A stretch of DNA of 38,005 nucleotides from positions 1 to 38,005 of the forward strand of contig WJMG01000063.1 in assembly GCA_014728075.1 (NCBI GenBank), given 5' to 3'. The DNA comes from Candidatus Omnitrophota bacterium. GTDB lineage: Bacteria > Omnitrophota > Gorgyraeia > Tantalellales > Tantalellaceae. Positions 30,301-36,144 of this stretch are shown in pieces (positions within the stretch are counted from its first letter, which is position 1; each line of letters begins with the position of its first letter). The notes beneath the pieces were generated by a model. That model was given only the letters and a program-made list of their open reading frames with translations. It was not told the origin of the DNA and searched no databases. The position numbers were made by a program, and so were the translations under genes.

Positions 30301-33132
30301 GAAACCGGCGGCCGTTCCGGGGGAGACCTTCTTTCTTTCGGTGTCCCGGGCCAGGTCCTTGTGGCGAAGGAAAAAGGCGCGTCAGTGATGATAGAGGAAT
30401 TCGTCAACGGTGTCTCCGCTACCGAACTTTTCGCGGAACCCTGGTATCTCAGGGAATCTTACGCGGAGGAAGAGGGTGACGATGGCCGTATTACCGCCCG
30501 GGAACTTTCGAAAAGGGGTTTCGGGCCCGATGAGATAAAAGAGATACTTTCTTTTACAAGTTACTCGAAGCGTAAGGCCATAAAGGCGCTTTTGAGAAAG
30601 CAGCTCCTGTACCAGATATTCGAAAAAGGCGTTTTTCACGCGGACCTTCACGGAGGAAATGTCATCTTTGACGCCGGTACGGCGCACATAATTGACCACG
30701 GTCTTATAGGCCGGCTGAACGAGGGCCAGATGGGAGCCGCCAAGGCGCTTATAAGGAACATTCTTTTGAAGGATGTAAAGGGTACGGTAAGGGCGATCAA
30801 TTCAATGATAATAGCGGGAGGCGGACTTCCGCTGGACCTTTCAAAAAAAGGCGAGGATGGATCTCCGGAGATCGAAACCGAGATAGCGGAGGTATTCAAA
30901 AAAGGCACCCTTAAACAGCGCCTTAACAACATTTCCACCAAAATACTTAAATACAGTGAGGGGGAAGCGTCCCGGGATGTGGGCACCTTTCTCAAGGCTT
31001 TTACCCAGGCCATATGGCTTTTTCCCACGGGCATCAACGGAGGGTTTTCTTCCCTGAAAGATATAGCTGAAGCCACTGAAATGCGCGGGGCGGAATTCCG
31101 CGATGTCCTGAGGAGGAATGTCCCGGAGATCGTGTTTAACAGCGCGAAGGGCTCACTGAGGTCGGGGTTAGTATTCGTCCGCAATATTTGCTTCTGGATC
31201 TACCGGAAAACGGTCCCGAGCAGGTTTATAAGGGAAATGTTGGAGAAGTTTGAGAGAATGAGAGCCGGTATGCGGTTAAGAAGATTAGCCGGAGAACAGG
31301 CGGAGAACATAATACGGTCGTTAACGCGTTTTTCCGGGTCGGAAGGCTCCGGTAAAGAAGAATACCGCAGCGACGGGCCCGGAAGACCCGTTTCTCTTGA
31401 AATAGAACCCGGAGCCGTGGTCTTGAGAAAGAAAGGTCTTCCCCCCGGGGTGGAATTGGTGGCGGAGACCTGGCCGCTGGAAGATGTCGGAGGAGGGCTG
31501 GAAATCTCCTGGAAGGACGAGGAGGACGGAAAAGTCACGGAAACATATTTCCGCTACATCGAGCTCTTGGGGCTTTCAGGAAGTTCCAGAGAGTTTGGAC
31601 TTCCTCCTTTTCTTAAGGAAAACTCGGAAGAGAGACCCCTTCTCAAAGAACTTTACGCCGCGGAGTTCGGAGAACCCGCGGAACGGCCCGAGGAGGATCT
31701 CATAGCCCGGGAACTGACCGCCCGGTATATCCTTTCGTCGGATTCGTCGACCCCGGGAGAAAGGTCTTTTGCCCGTAGGCTTCTCCCCCGGAATTTACGC
31801 CTGGCGGAAATGGCGCGCGAACTGACGGATGTTTATCTGATGCACCTTGATTTCGGCAAGAGAAGTGTCGGAGGGGATGTGTCGAATTCCAGGCTGGCCC
31901 TTACGCTGTTCGAAGGCCACGAATCGATACGGCCGGAATTTCATCGCGGGTATCGGAAAGGAAAGCTGAGGTTGATCGTTCAGGAACAACCCCGTGAGCC
32001 GGGAAATATCGTTTCCAGAGAAGTAATGGACATGGGTTTGCCTCCTGATTTTGCCGTGGACAGGAATGTCAGGGCCGTCCTGAGCGGTATGAAGCTTAAA
32101 GCCCCGGGAATATACGAAACGGGAAGATGTTATTATACGGGTCCGGAGGGTAACAAGAGGCAGATAATCGTGACGGCCATGCTTGTGGGATACGGTGAGG
32201 GGGGAAGGGTCAGGGTGAAGATAGCGGACCAGTTCTCTTCCGAAGAAGTCGATTTTGTCTTGAGAGGCGATGAGTTCGAAGAATATATCCGGAAGGGCCG
32301 GATCGAAAGGTTTTCATTGAAGAAATGGGAGATCAGCGAACCCGTACGCGGGTCTCCCGGCGAGCCGGAGGATAGTGATGGGGGATTTGCCGCAGGGGCC
32401 GGGCTGCCGGCGGAAGGGGAGGACCGGGAAGAGGCGAAAGAGCCTTTAACCCCCGCGGGCCGAAGAGAGCTTGATGTCTTGAACGCCCTGTCCGCCGTGG
32501 CAGGCAAGAATATACCCATCAGAAACATCGTGATCGTAGCCGTTGACGACGAGAAGGCCCTCGAGGAAATGGAGGAAGAGCTTAACGGGTGGATAAATTC
32601 CGCAGGGTTCGGGTCGGATCAGCCGGGCAGCAGAAGCGCGCGGAGCAGGAGGGAGATACTGCTAGTTCCCGGCAGGCGGGAGTTCGAGAGCGGGAAAGCG
32701 TTCCTTGACAGGCTCGAGAAGGAAATAGACAGGGCCGTGGCGAACCTCCCGGAAGAGGCGGCGAACAGGGACAGGATAGTCACGGTCTACGCTTCCGCCC
32801 AAATATCGGAGCCCCTGAAAAGATATTCGGGCCGTTACGGGAAAACCGTGAGCGTCATAAAGGACGAGTCCGAGGACAAGCCCGAAATGGACATAATGGC
32901 GAGGTACGCCATAGCGAGGCATGTTTTCGCCAGCACCATAAGCCCTGCTCTAAGGATATCTTCCCTCCGGGCCATAAACGAACTTCTGGAAAGGATAACC
33001 GAGGACGGGGCTTCCATAAGCGATATAGAGGACCTTTTCACGGATTTTGTATTGAAGATAGCGCCCATCGACTGGGGAGAAGAGATAACCGCGTGGCAGG
33101 AAGCCCAGGAAGCCGTTGCCAGGTCACTTTGA
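21361..33132 (+). CDS. Giant multidomain protein (3923 aa): signal peptide + TraB/TIKI/ChaN-like domain + CPBP intramembrane protease + M48-like zinc protease + UbiB/ADCK-like kinase + unassigned regions
   Basis: Single uninterrupted ORF of 11,772 nt; motifs IHIQDAH/LLNLEGG/ITGGFH, EELIYR/HSTVN, HEMAH/EYDAD, KVGQ/HADLHGGN/IDHG. Confidence 0.9.
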   Translation: MNSRWFKKNRLIRRGVCVLTLLLFTAGTVVPVNGFSQAMSFAPAASLSLAASDITLPEGLGEIKMARDGTSGKIVIHIQDAHCNKFAQRKILSILRHIRNHYGIGLLNLEGGVRGYDTGSFTEIKDREIRMRVAGYFMDKGELSAAEIYAIERPGDISLWGVEDKELYLKNLDVFRSSLKEKSEMDEYLRAVRQDLEGLKKERFNKELLEMDSLYSRYRDRKIDLEEYFRFVAEKAVEKNIDFGKEENFSGLLKLLEDEKEIDFRKANKERDLLLGKLGKTLSSDGSKRLLEYTLLFRNKNIGAETYYAYLKDTAARMGVKREEYPSFFSYAEYIRDFGKIDKVSAIHEVETVEEKIRSVLYENGSQEELDTLSRRLFLLEDMFSFKLTRRDHARYLDLEHGLDPGRISSFLKKEGVEYDAVTMSEESIRRVNAYRSEVSAFFRFSFLRDDRFLENIRFDSMSNGQEAALIITGGFHSENLAALFRASGHGFVSIMPSFSCEEGYESPYFSLLAGEKDAFAAAVAPYLAEASALQKASRLCPALSGEVYTPDETALFRAEKKFVERAAVGSVEVELLDRPGGHTLFSAGSGERTQITVNDLLLPLGYPVKGSEERIREEEHHGAKKSFFSGIFEKAVKISSYINTVPYAIRKIFLLPVREELIYRGGPLLVLYSAALLVPGGMGAQGALLAGVALQAISGAYFIKKHAIERESVYKWMPAPALVSFIATGILTPLFLWNPVVLLAGSIAVHSTVNLIVLMANRMMGEEAVGYAVIPESPGAGAVTPGAHRGDPDEEVFIDILSEDSTLNALPEETLLKTLETSNPSALSNLGLTENAALRIETAKLVYLQMKGYGIEAEINEFVRERIAGGKQKEVFELIGELGAAGGKIGAAAYDVAGSILGVMRVKYKLEGQEFDEYIKPYLYTGSEKYDLILKEKVDEAAEGKVKRLRDLDLDTRRKILERQVVERFNRLSAFDQARLFYRNWDYRETEIAEIAKVDALGPSRGEEDVRKKAVIVLLVLNAASRAGYSEEQDLYEYLKDYYFGSPDERHDYGLTGMNLPRGEDFDRFLNFVNDRYFVEDVAREQVDIGEMTLPRDRLMDSVSRIRLDFGISSRDIRRDIEGMPEYQLTVTGDLFSSQEMESVRSLSGYESAEFIKELEMAMSSPVTSSSFFDEENNILTISLYPEGINALRAQYGLPARSFEVTVPDIDTTGMTEEQFEMIRTLIEEGARRRMRSSTELSEATKQMFLDFSNDAFCLQYARREEGGVTEVSMMPSELILSKGEKRSYEEISYIPERWRPSERFPARDENRLLEEVAESLGKTAEEIRKEIDDMMLKRHYQMYRANGFAERDDPQARIIYGIFEDLKKAYNETARIRGYPEYSGKLFIVDTPEVNAFADPARGDIFLFQGLVRGMADYFSPENASGIGGSHFSKEHIAAVLAHEMAHIMQGTSPHGIPFEQLVKEDAKRTEILDIKRNQEYDADEMSMLLMDAAGYNPRGIIELIDLLTSITPKSTLETTAEDHPHPKERKKNLQDLSMDKSLVTRNFEKPFSGLEREDFSRMYSRHSLHLTPYISSREELLDAIRNSGRFEELVGLLRMAQATARFPKVKAAAKEGFARSCFARYIFGKNIIQAVRALSNSYTGEDGTVTGDLVGNRQAGAYIANVSSSGDGLSPRDRYSLGWQLERNLERSAREVIAEINGVASDISLSDISLEEKKDALSKLDRIKKFFIETVSSLNEEDYEIFLRASPGEPGTDAAEIADAIRTSEETELSVLREVPVAVFGSFGKDRLDEKKEIELPTGEKIQAVMEREDPGIYVKDVRRWPLDGPRERESLFEVLLLSWINSHWVNGVTTFERDGLDTELYREIRAKLGEPGFIRFPSGVGTEEFEGAMFREKLALYLAEFEWNTPKGSELARFASEVMPFEETCFLPRLFSGEFGGVGNSRRVFEVRSAYSKRASAVQEQRADYEREGDFSTPGDIISRKLSAVKTGSEVLSVIRGETGIYSPSFRAKILRQLAQQSSHSFFVGGSLDAVELFALFKQIIPYADAAEIMLELLSYDVFKQSYARNAGLETYRAAAAVIEEIMDKRKPGDRTVPGGAMSVYIRSKIKERKAGGRSIDADFVYRTLERLSRHSNISLAEGPEGGFVFTENPEDEDILAGKVHLREQKVGSPDMPVCLFNRYIEKDEQEFFRKIFDLDTEQLQEIALNQERVESLSRETTAMQTGRLKDTGLTRNSDFKRMLDGIIILKLLDEAREGAGLKPKHTINSRDFEEVLSMDIRVVSSEDERAGIEKISQTTHIILFSDMAKEFNSLIEKEIEGSGQYPAGGDKEQFDARTRLAREFMRKLRRGFVKLKERAYSSSDEFFTRSSGDTWGFRSARREISLAEKVMLEIFPEYCDLMVDYQIPGPKNMDSFTRKHEEGPVDYKKAFLDRIDIEGPKARLFKKYDEEKLGLVSLDESLPQKLDKLEAFLPEASLYRDIYIHSIEKTLPQIRQIHPFLEGESLDDDMLTLIGKGIVNPFEEWERLRNAEFHIEPDVFENMHRPFYRRAVLMTADPQRQIRYGLTALKIYKSVYPDSTFRERFEAIMEFMPNPSKVRDDEIDALLEEYDIPFTGDDVPEREEITLEYLSREVLHQYSDYHRYTLDKEMNNMDMMIQSVRAMLSSAGRGQKKDFVLWLLDPRSYPKPEVLKKDEEQGRLFDSMPSDIKFLPQKLKDAVLKDIFLGEGGLLNPREGVAEDKAAMNAFAEALFNKYFKIDPSGKKGFKAETHGVLRSVFNSVIEHYNPARKTEIVLALLAMEGKLEELEPGDRLVSMLQTLGAVGIKVGQFLSENEGMITDSSMRRKLGYLKDSAEGFGKLGVLETLRAEGVDLSRLRIGRRLKAASMKQVHEAWYLNDRGEWERVAIKVLRPAIARTIEEDLYVLEKVLEDVRRDFPEYDVGNMAGTVRSWIDEERDFSLEIRNAENIADIVREYETGGRSGGDLLSFGVPGQVLVAKEKGASVMIEEFVNGVSATELFAEPWYLRESYAEEEGDDGRITARELSKRGFGPDEIKEILSFTSYSKRKAIKALLRKQLLYQIFEKGVFHADLHGGNVIFDAGTAHIIDHGLIGRLNEGQMGAAKALIRNILLKDVKGTVRAINSMIIAGGGLPLDLSKKGEDGSPEIETEIAEVFKKGTLKQRLNNISTKILKYSEGEASRDVGTFLKAFTQAIWLFPTGINGGFSSLKDIAEATEMRGAEFRDVLRRNVPEIVFNSAKGSLRSGLVFVRNICFWIYRKTVPSRFIREMLEKFERMRAGMRLRRLAGEQAENIIRSLTRFSGSEGSGKEEYRSDGPGRPVSLEIEPGAVVLRKKGLPPGVELVAETWPLEDVGGGLEISWKDEEDGKVTETYFRYIELLGLSGSSREFGLPPFLKENSEERPLLKELYAAEFGEPAERPEEDLIARELTARYILSSDSSTPGERSFARRLLPRNLRLAEMARELTDVYLMHLDFGKRSVGGDVSNSRLALTLFEGHESIRPEFHRGYRKGKLRLIVQEQPREPGNIVSREVMDMGLPPDFAVDRNVRAVLSGMKLKAPGIYETGRCYYTGPEGNKRQIIVTAMLVGYGEGGRVRVKIADQFSSEEVDFVLRGDEFEEYIRKGRIERFSLKKWEISEPVRGSPGEPEDSDGGFAAGAGLPAEGEDREEAKEPLTPAGRRELDVLNALSAVAGKNIPIRNIVIVAVDDEKALEEMEEELNGWINSAGFGSDQPGSRSARSRREILLVPGRREFESGKAFLDRLEKEIDRAVANLPEEAANRDRIVTVYASAQISEPLKRYSGRYGKTVSVIKDESEDKPEMDIMARYAIARHVFASTISPALRISSLRAINELLERITEDGASISDIEDLFTDFVLKIAPIDWGEEITAWQEAQEAVARSL
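21580..22815 (+). other. Giant protein domain 1: TraB/TIKI/ChaN-like domain (tentative)
   Basis: IVIHIQDAH at aa 74-82, GLLNLEGG, C-terminal ITGGFHSENL with His at aa 477, resembling the GxxH and Glu layout of that superfamily. Confidence 0.45.
23272..23655 (+). other. Giant protein domain 2: CPBP (CAAX-type) intramembrane metalloprotease
   Basis: EELIYR (EExxxR) at aa 660-665, HSTVN (HxxxN) at aa 751-755, about four hydrophobic segments between and around. Confidence 0.7.
25474..25905 (+). other. Giant protein domain 3: M48-like zinc metallopeptidase
   Basis: LFIVDTPEVNAFADPARGDIFLFQGLV, VLAHEMAHIMQG (HExxH at aa 1445-1449), EYDADEMSMLLMDAAGYNPRG (third-ligand region at aa 1482). Confidence 0.82.
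29821..31000 (+). other. Giant protein domain 4: UbiB/ADCK (ABC1) atypical kinase-like domain
   Basis: LGAVGIKVGQFLSE (KxGQ at aa 2831), AASMKQVHEA...VAIKVLRP, VMIEEFVNG, GVFHADLHGGNVIFD (His aa 3093), IIDHGLIG (Asp aa 3112). Confidence 0.85.
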
Positions 33133-33242
33133 CGCCGCGGGAATTATATTATCTTCCCGTTCCTGAGAGCCCTTTTTAAAAAGGTCATGAAAGGCCGTTC
33201 ACTATTCCTTTTTCCCGCGTAAAATGCTAAAATACCCCCATT

Positions 33243-33533
33243 ATGCGCGAGCGGCTTATCAGATTTTTCCTTAAACGGCACCTTTTGGCCAACCTTATTT
33301 TCGTGGGTGTCCTTGCCGGCGGAATACTGGCCTGGAGGACGCTTCCAAAGGAAGAACTTCCCGATATAACTTTCGATACAGTGCGGATAACGACGAGTTA
33401 TCCCGGGGCTTCCGCCGAGGATGTGGAATATTATGTTACCGAACCCATGGAAGAGGCTATCCGTGAGATCGACGGGGTCTACCGGGTTTACAGCGCTACC
33501 GGCGTGGGAAGCTCGATCGTTACCGCGAGATAG
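33243..33533 (+). pseudogene. Truncated RND (AcrB-type) efflux transporter N-terminus
   Basis: FFLKRHLLANLIFVGVLAGGILAWRTLPKEELPDITFDTVRITTSYPGASAEDVEYYVTEPMEEAIREIDGVYRVYSATGVGSSIV then stop; the family is about 1000 aa. Confidence 0.8.
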
Positions 33534-33787
33534 AGAAAACGAGAGAGCTTATAAAGGTAGCGGATGAGAAAATAAGCACCGCCGCGGCCGTTGTGGAAGA
33601 TGACAGGGTAAATTATTCCTACGGGAAGATCGTGCTCAACAATTTCATAGACGAGGTCAACGAACTCGACGCGAACCGGTTCAGCCGTATACAGTACGGT
33701 ATAAAGCTTAAAAAACTTATTATTGACTGGCTGAGGCTGACCGACCGGCTGGTCGGAAAAGAGAACCGGGTTATTGACTGGCGGTAA
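33518..33787 (+). pseudogene. Out-of-frame C-terminal fragment of an unrelated protein joined to the RND remnant
   Basis: Frame shifted relative to the RND fragment: DRYREIEKTRELIKVADEKISTAAAVVEDDRVNYSYGKIVLNNFIDEVNELDANRFSRIQYGIKLKKLIIDWLRLTDRLVGKENRVIDWR; no start or SD of its own. Confidence 0.45.
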
Positions 33788-33904
33788 AGCCAGAAGAGGT
33801 CTTGCCGGGTTCGGCCCCGTCTCTCTGCGCTATACTTTCGTTCCTTTCTATGCTACAATTTAGTACATATCCGGTATCAATTAACATGAAAAAGGACGGT
33901 AATT

Positions 33905-34969
33905 TTGGCGACTATACTCGATCTTCACAGTCCTTCGGTGTTCATAGGCAAGCAGGGCAACGGTGTCATAAGTTTCGGTTCGGGTCAGCCTGACCTGCCG
34001 CCTCCCAGGGAAGCTGTGGAGGATATAGACATAAGGAAGGACCTCAGGTACGGGCTCATACAGGGCGAACCCGCGCTGAGGGAGAAGCTTTCGAAGGAGT
34101 ACCCGAACTCCACTGCCGATAATTTCGTAATAACGAACGGGGCATCGGAAGCGCTCGACCTGGTCTTCAGGTCCATTTCGCCGGGAAAGGTGCTGGTGCC
34201 GCGCCCTTACTACTACTCGTATCCCCCTATCATAAAGCTGGCGGGCATGGAGCCGGTCTATACCGATCTTGTCGGCGGGCGTATAGATATCGACGATTTC
34301 AAGAAAAAAGTAAAGGGATGCAAGGCGGTCCTTATCAATTCGCCTTCGAACCCAACGGGCTGTGTCGAGGCCATAGAAACCCTTAAGGAGATCGAGAAGG
34401 TCACCGCCGACCTCGGAGTTTATGTCATTTCGGACGAGGTGTACAAGGACCTTATTTACGAACGCGAGAATTATTATATAAAAGGCGAGCATGTCATTAC
34501 CGTGAACTCCTTCTCCAAGACTTACGCCATGTGCGGCGTAAGGGTCGGGTATCTCTGGAGCAGCGACCAGCGGGTAGCCGACGATGTGATAAAGATAAAG
34601 ACGCATACTTCCATGAATACCAATCTCGTCGGGCAGGACATGGCCCTCAGGGCGATGTCCGTTCCCAGATCCTACATAAGGGACCAGCAGGAGATATGGC
34701 GGCGGCGGCGGGATTTCATCTACAAGGGTTTCCGGGAACTCGGGTTCGAGCTGTGGAGGCCGGAAGGCGCGTTCTACATACTTCCAAGATGCGCGAACGC
34801 GCGCGAATTCGTTTCACTTCTTTACAACGAATATAAAGTGATAGTTTACCTCGGGGAGTGGTTCGGCGCCCCGGACCACATAAGGCTGAGCTACGCGCTG
34901 GACATGAGCGAGATAGAGGAAGGGCTCTCCAGGATAAAGGACGCCATGAAGAAAGTGCGCTGCTTCTGA
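33905..34969 (+). CDS. Class I/II PLP-dependent aminotransferase
   Basis: ISFGSGQPDLPPPREAVED, YGLIQGEPALREKLSKEY, ITNGASEALDLVF, NSPSNPTGCVE, SDEVYKDLIYE, NSFSKTYAMCGVRVGYLWS. TTG start. Confidence 0.9.
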   Translation: MATILDLHSPSVFIGKQGNGVISFGSGQPDLPPPREAVEDIDIRKDLRYGLIQGEPALREKLSKEYPNSTADNFVITNGASEALDLVFRSISPGKVLVPRPYYYSYPPIIKLAGMEPVYTDLVGGRIDIDDFKKKVKGCKAVLINSPSNPTGCVEAIETLKEIEKVTADLGVYVISDEVYKDLIYERENYYIKGEHVITVNSFSKTYAMCGVRVGYLWSSDQRVADDVIKIKTHTSMNTNLVGQDMALRAMSVPRSYIRDQQEIWRRRRDFIYKGFRELGFELWRPEGAFYILPRCANAREFVSLLYNEYKVIVYLGEWFGAPDHIRLSYALDMSEIEEGLSRIKDAMKKVRCF

Positions 34970-34992
34970 CCGCGAACAAAACAGTACCGATA

Positions 34993-35274
34993 ATGACAGT
35001 AGGAACCCTTTCCCTGGAGATCGTGTTTCCCGGCTGCCGCAGCCTCAAGCAAAAACGCGCGGTGGTCAAGAGCATTATTTCCAGGACCCGGAACAAGTTC
35101 AATGTATCGATAGCCGAAACCGGAGCCGCGGGCAGTTCGTCCCGCGGGAACATCACCATAGCGGCCGTGTCCAACGAAAGGCGGCATCTTAATTCCATGC
35201 TCGATAAAGCGCTGGTGTTCGTAGAGTCTTTGAGGCTGGCCGATATAACCGATGTGTCTCTGGAGATATTTTAA
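34993..35274 (+). CDS. DUF503 (YlxP-like) family protein
   Basis: VGTLSLEIVFPGCRSLKQKRAVVKSIISRTRNKFNVSIAETGA...ITIAAVSNERRHLNSMLDKALVFVE. Confidence 0.8.
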   Translation: MTVGTLSLEIVFPGCRSLKQKRAVVKSIISRTRNKFNVSIAETGAAGSSSRGNITIAAVSNERRHLNSMLDKALVFVESLRLADITDVSLEIF

Positions 35275-35281
35275 TGGGGGG

Positions 35282-35626
35282 ATGAAAAAGATGAGAGCCG
35301 TAAGAACAGCGATCCCTGTTGTTTTGATCTGTCTGTCCGTGGCGGTCCGCGCTTATTCTTTTACAGGTGACCTTAAGGACGGGACCTACGAAGGAGAGTA
35401 TTCTTTCGTCAAGGCGGAAGTTACGGTCGAGGGCGGCGAGGTTACGGGTATAAAAGTACTAAGGCACGGCGGGGGCGGCGAGAAGTACGCGGAAATGATA
35501 TATCCCCTGGCGGAGGAGATGGCGGAGAAAGGCACGACCGATGTCGACGCCGTTACCGGCGCTACCGTAAGCAGCGAGAACCTTAAACGGGCGGTAAAGG
35601 ATGCCCTGAGAAAGGCCTCGGAATAG
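35282..35626 (+). CDS. Secreted FMN-binding domain protein (candidate ApbE flavinylation target)
   Basis: Signal peptide AIPVVLICLSVAVRAYS; DGTYEGEYSFVKAEVTVEGGEVTGIKV; DAVTGATVSSENLKRAVKDAL (DxxTGATxS). Confidence 0.82.
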   Translation: MKKMRAVRTAIPVVLICLSVAVRAYSFTGDLKDGTYEGEYSFVKAEVTVEGGEVTGIKVLRHGGGGEKYAEMIYPLAEEMAEKGTTDVDAVTGATVSSENLKRAVKDALRKASE

Positions 35627-35632
35627 GGTCTC

Positions 35633-36052
35633 ATGAAGGAAACAAAAAAACAGAGGATAAGGAAGGTCCTCAAATATTACGCCCGGCTCCTTATGCTGAA
35701 GGACTACAGGGTCTATTCCCGTTTCAAGACCGCCGCCGAGGACCCCGAAGTCAAGGGCAACATGGCGGTCATACATATCGACGAGGACAGGAAAGTCCTT
35801 TACCTCAAGTTGAACCGATATCTTTTCAACCGCATGAAAATGAGGGAAGTGAAAAGGTACATCCTTCACGAACTTCTCCACAGCCTTTTCGGGGAACTCA
35901 GCATATTTTTCGAGTCCGTAGTCCGTGAGGGTCCTTATTCCGACAGGAAGAAAAAGGCCCTCGTGAACAAGTTCGACGAGCTTGAGCACAGGAAGATAAA
36001 TTACCTGATAAACCTGATGCTTTCCCTGGACGGCAGAAAAAGCCTACAGTAA
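35633..36052 (+). CDS. Small HExxH-containing putative metalloprotease-like protein
   Basis: VKRYILHELLHSLFGELSIFFES in a 139-aa protein. Confidence 0.6.
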   Translation: MKETKKQRIRKVLKYYARLLMLKDYRVYSRFKTAAEDPEVKGNMAVIHIDEDRKVLYLKLNRYLFNRMKMREVKRYILHELLHSLFGELSIFFESVVREGPYSDRKKKALVNKFDELEHRKINYLINLMLSLDGRKSLQ

Positions 36053-36085
36053 AATGTATGCCCGGGGGAAGCCACTTGCCATAAC

Positions 36086-36118
36086 AGTTCTTAAGAGTTA
36101 GAATTTACTCTTAAAACT
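36086..36118 (+). promoter_or_regulatory. Hairpin upstream of the EIIA-CBS gene
   Basis: AGTT-C-TTAAGAGT-TAGAATTT-ACTCTTAA-AACT: 12 bp with one bulged C. Confidence 0.45.
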
Positions 36119-36144
36119 TGCTCCCTGGCCATATCGACATAACA

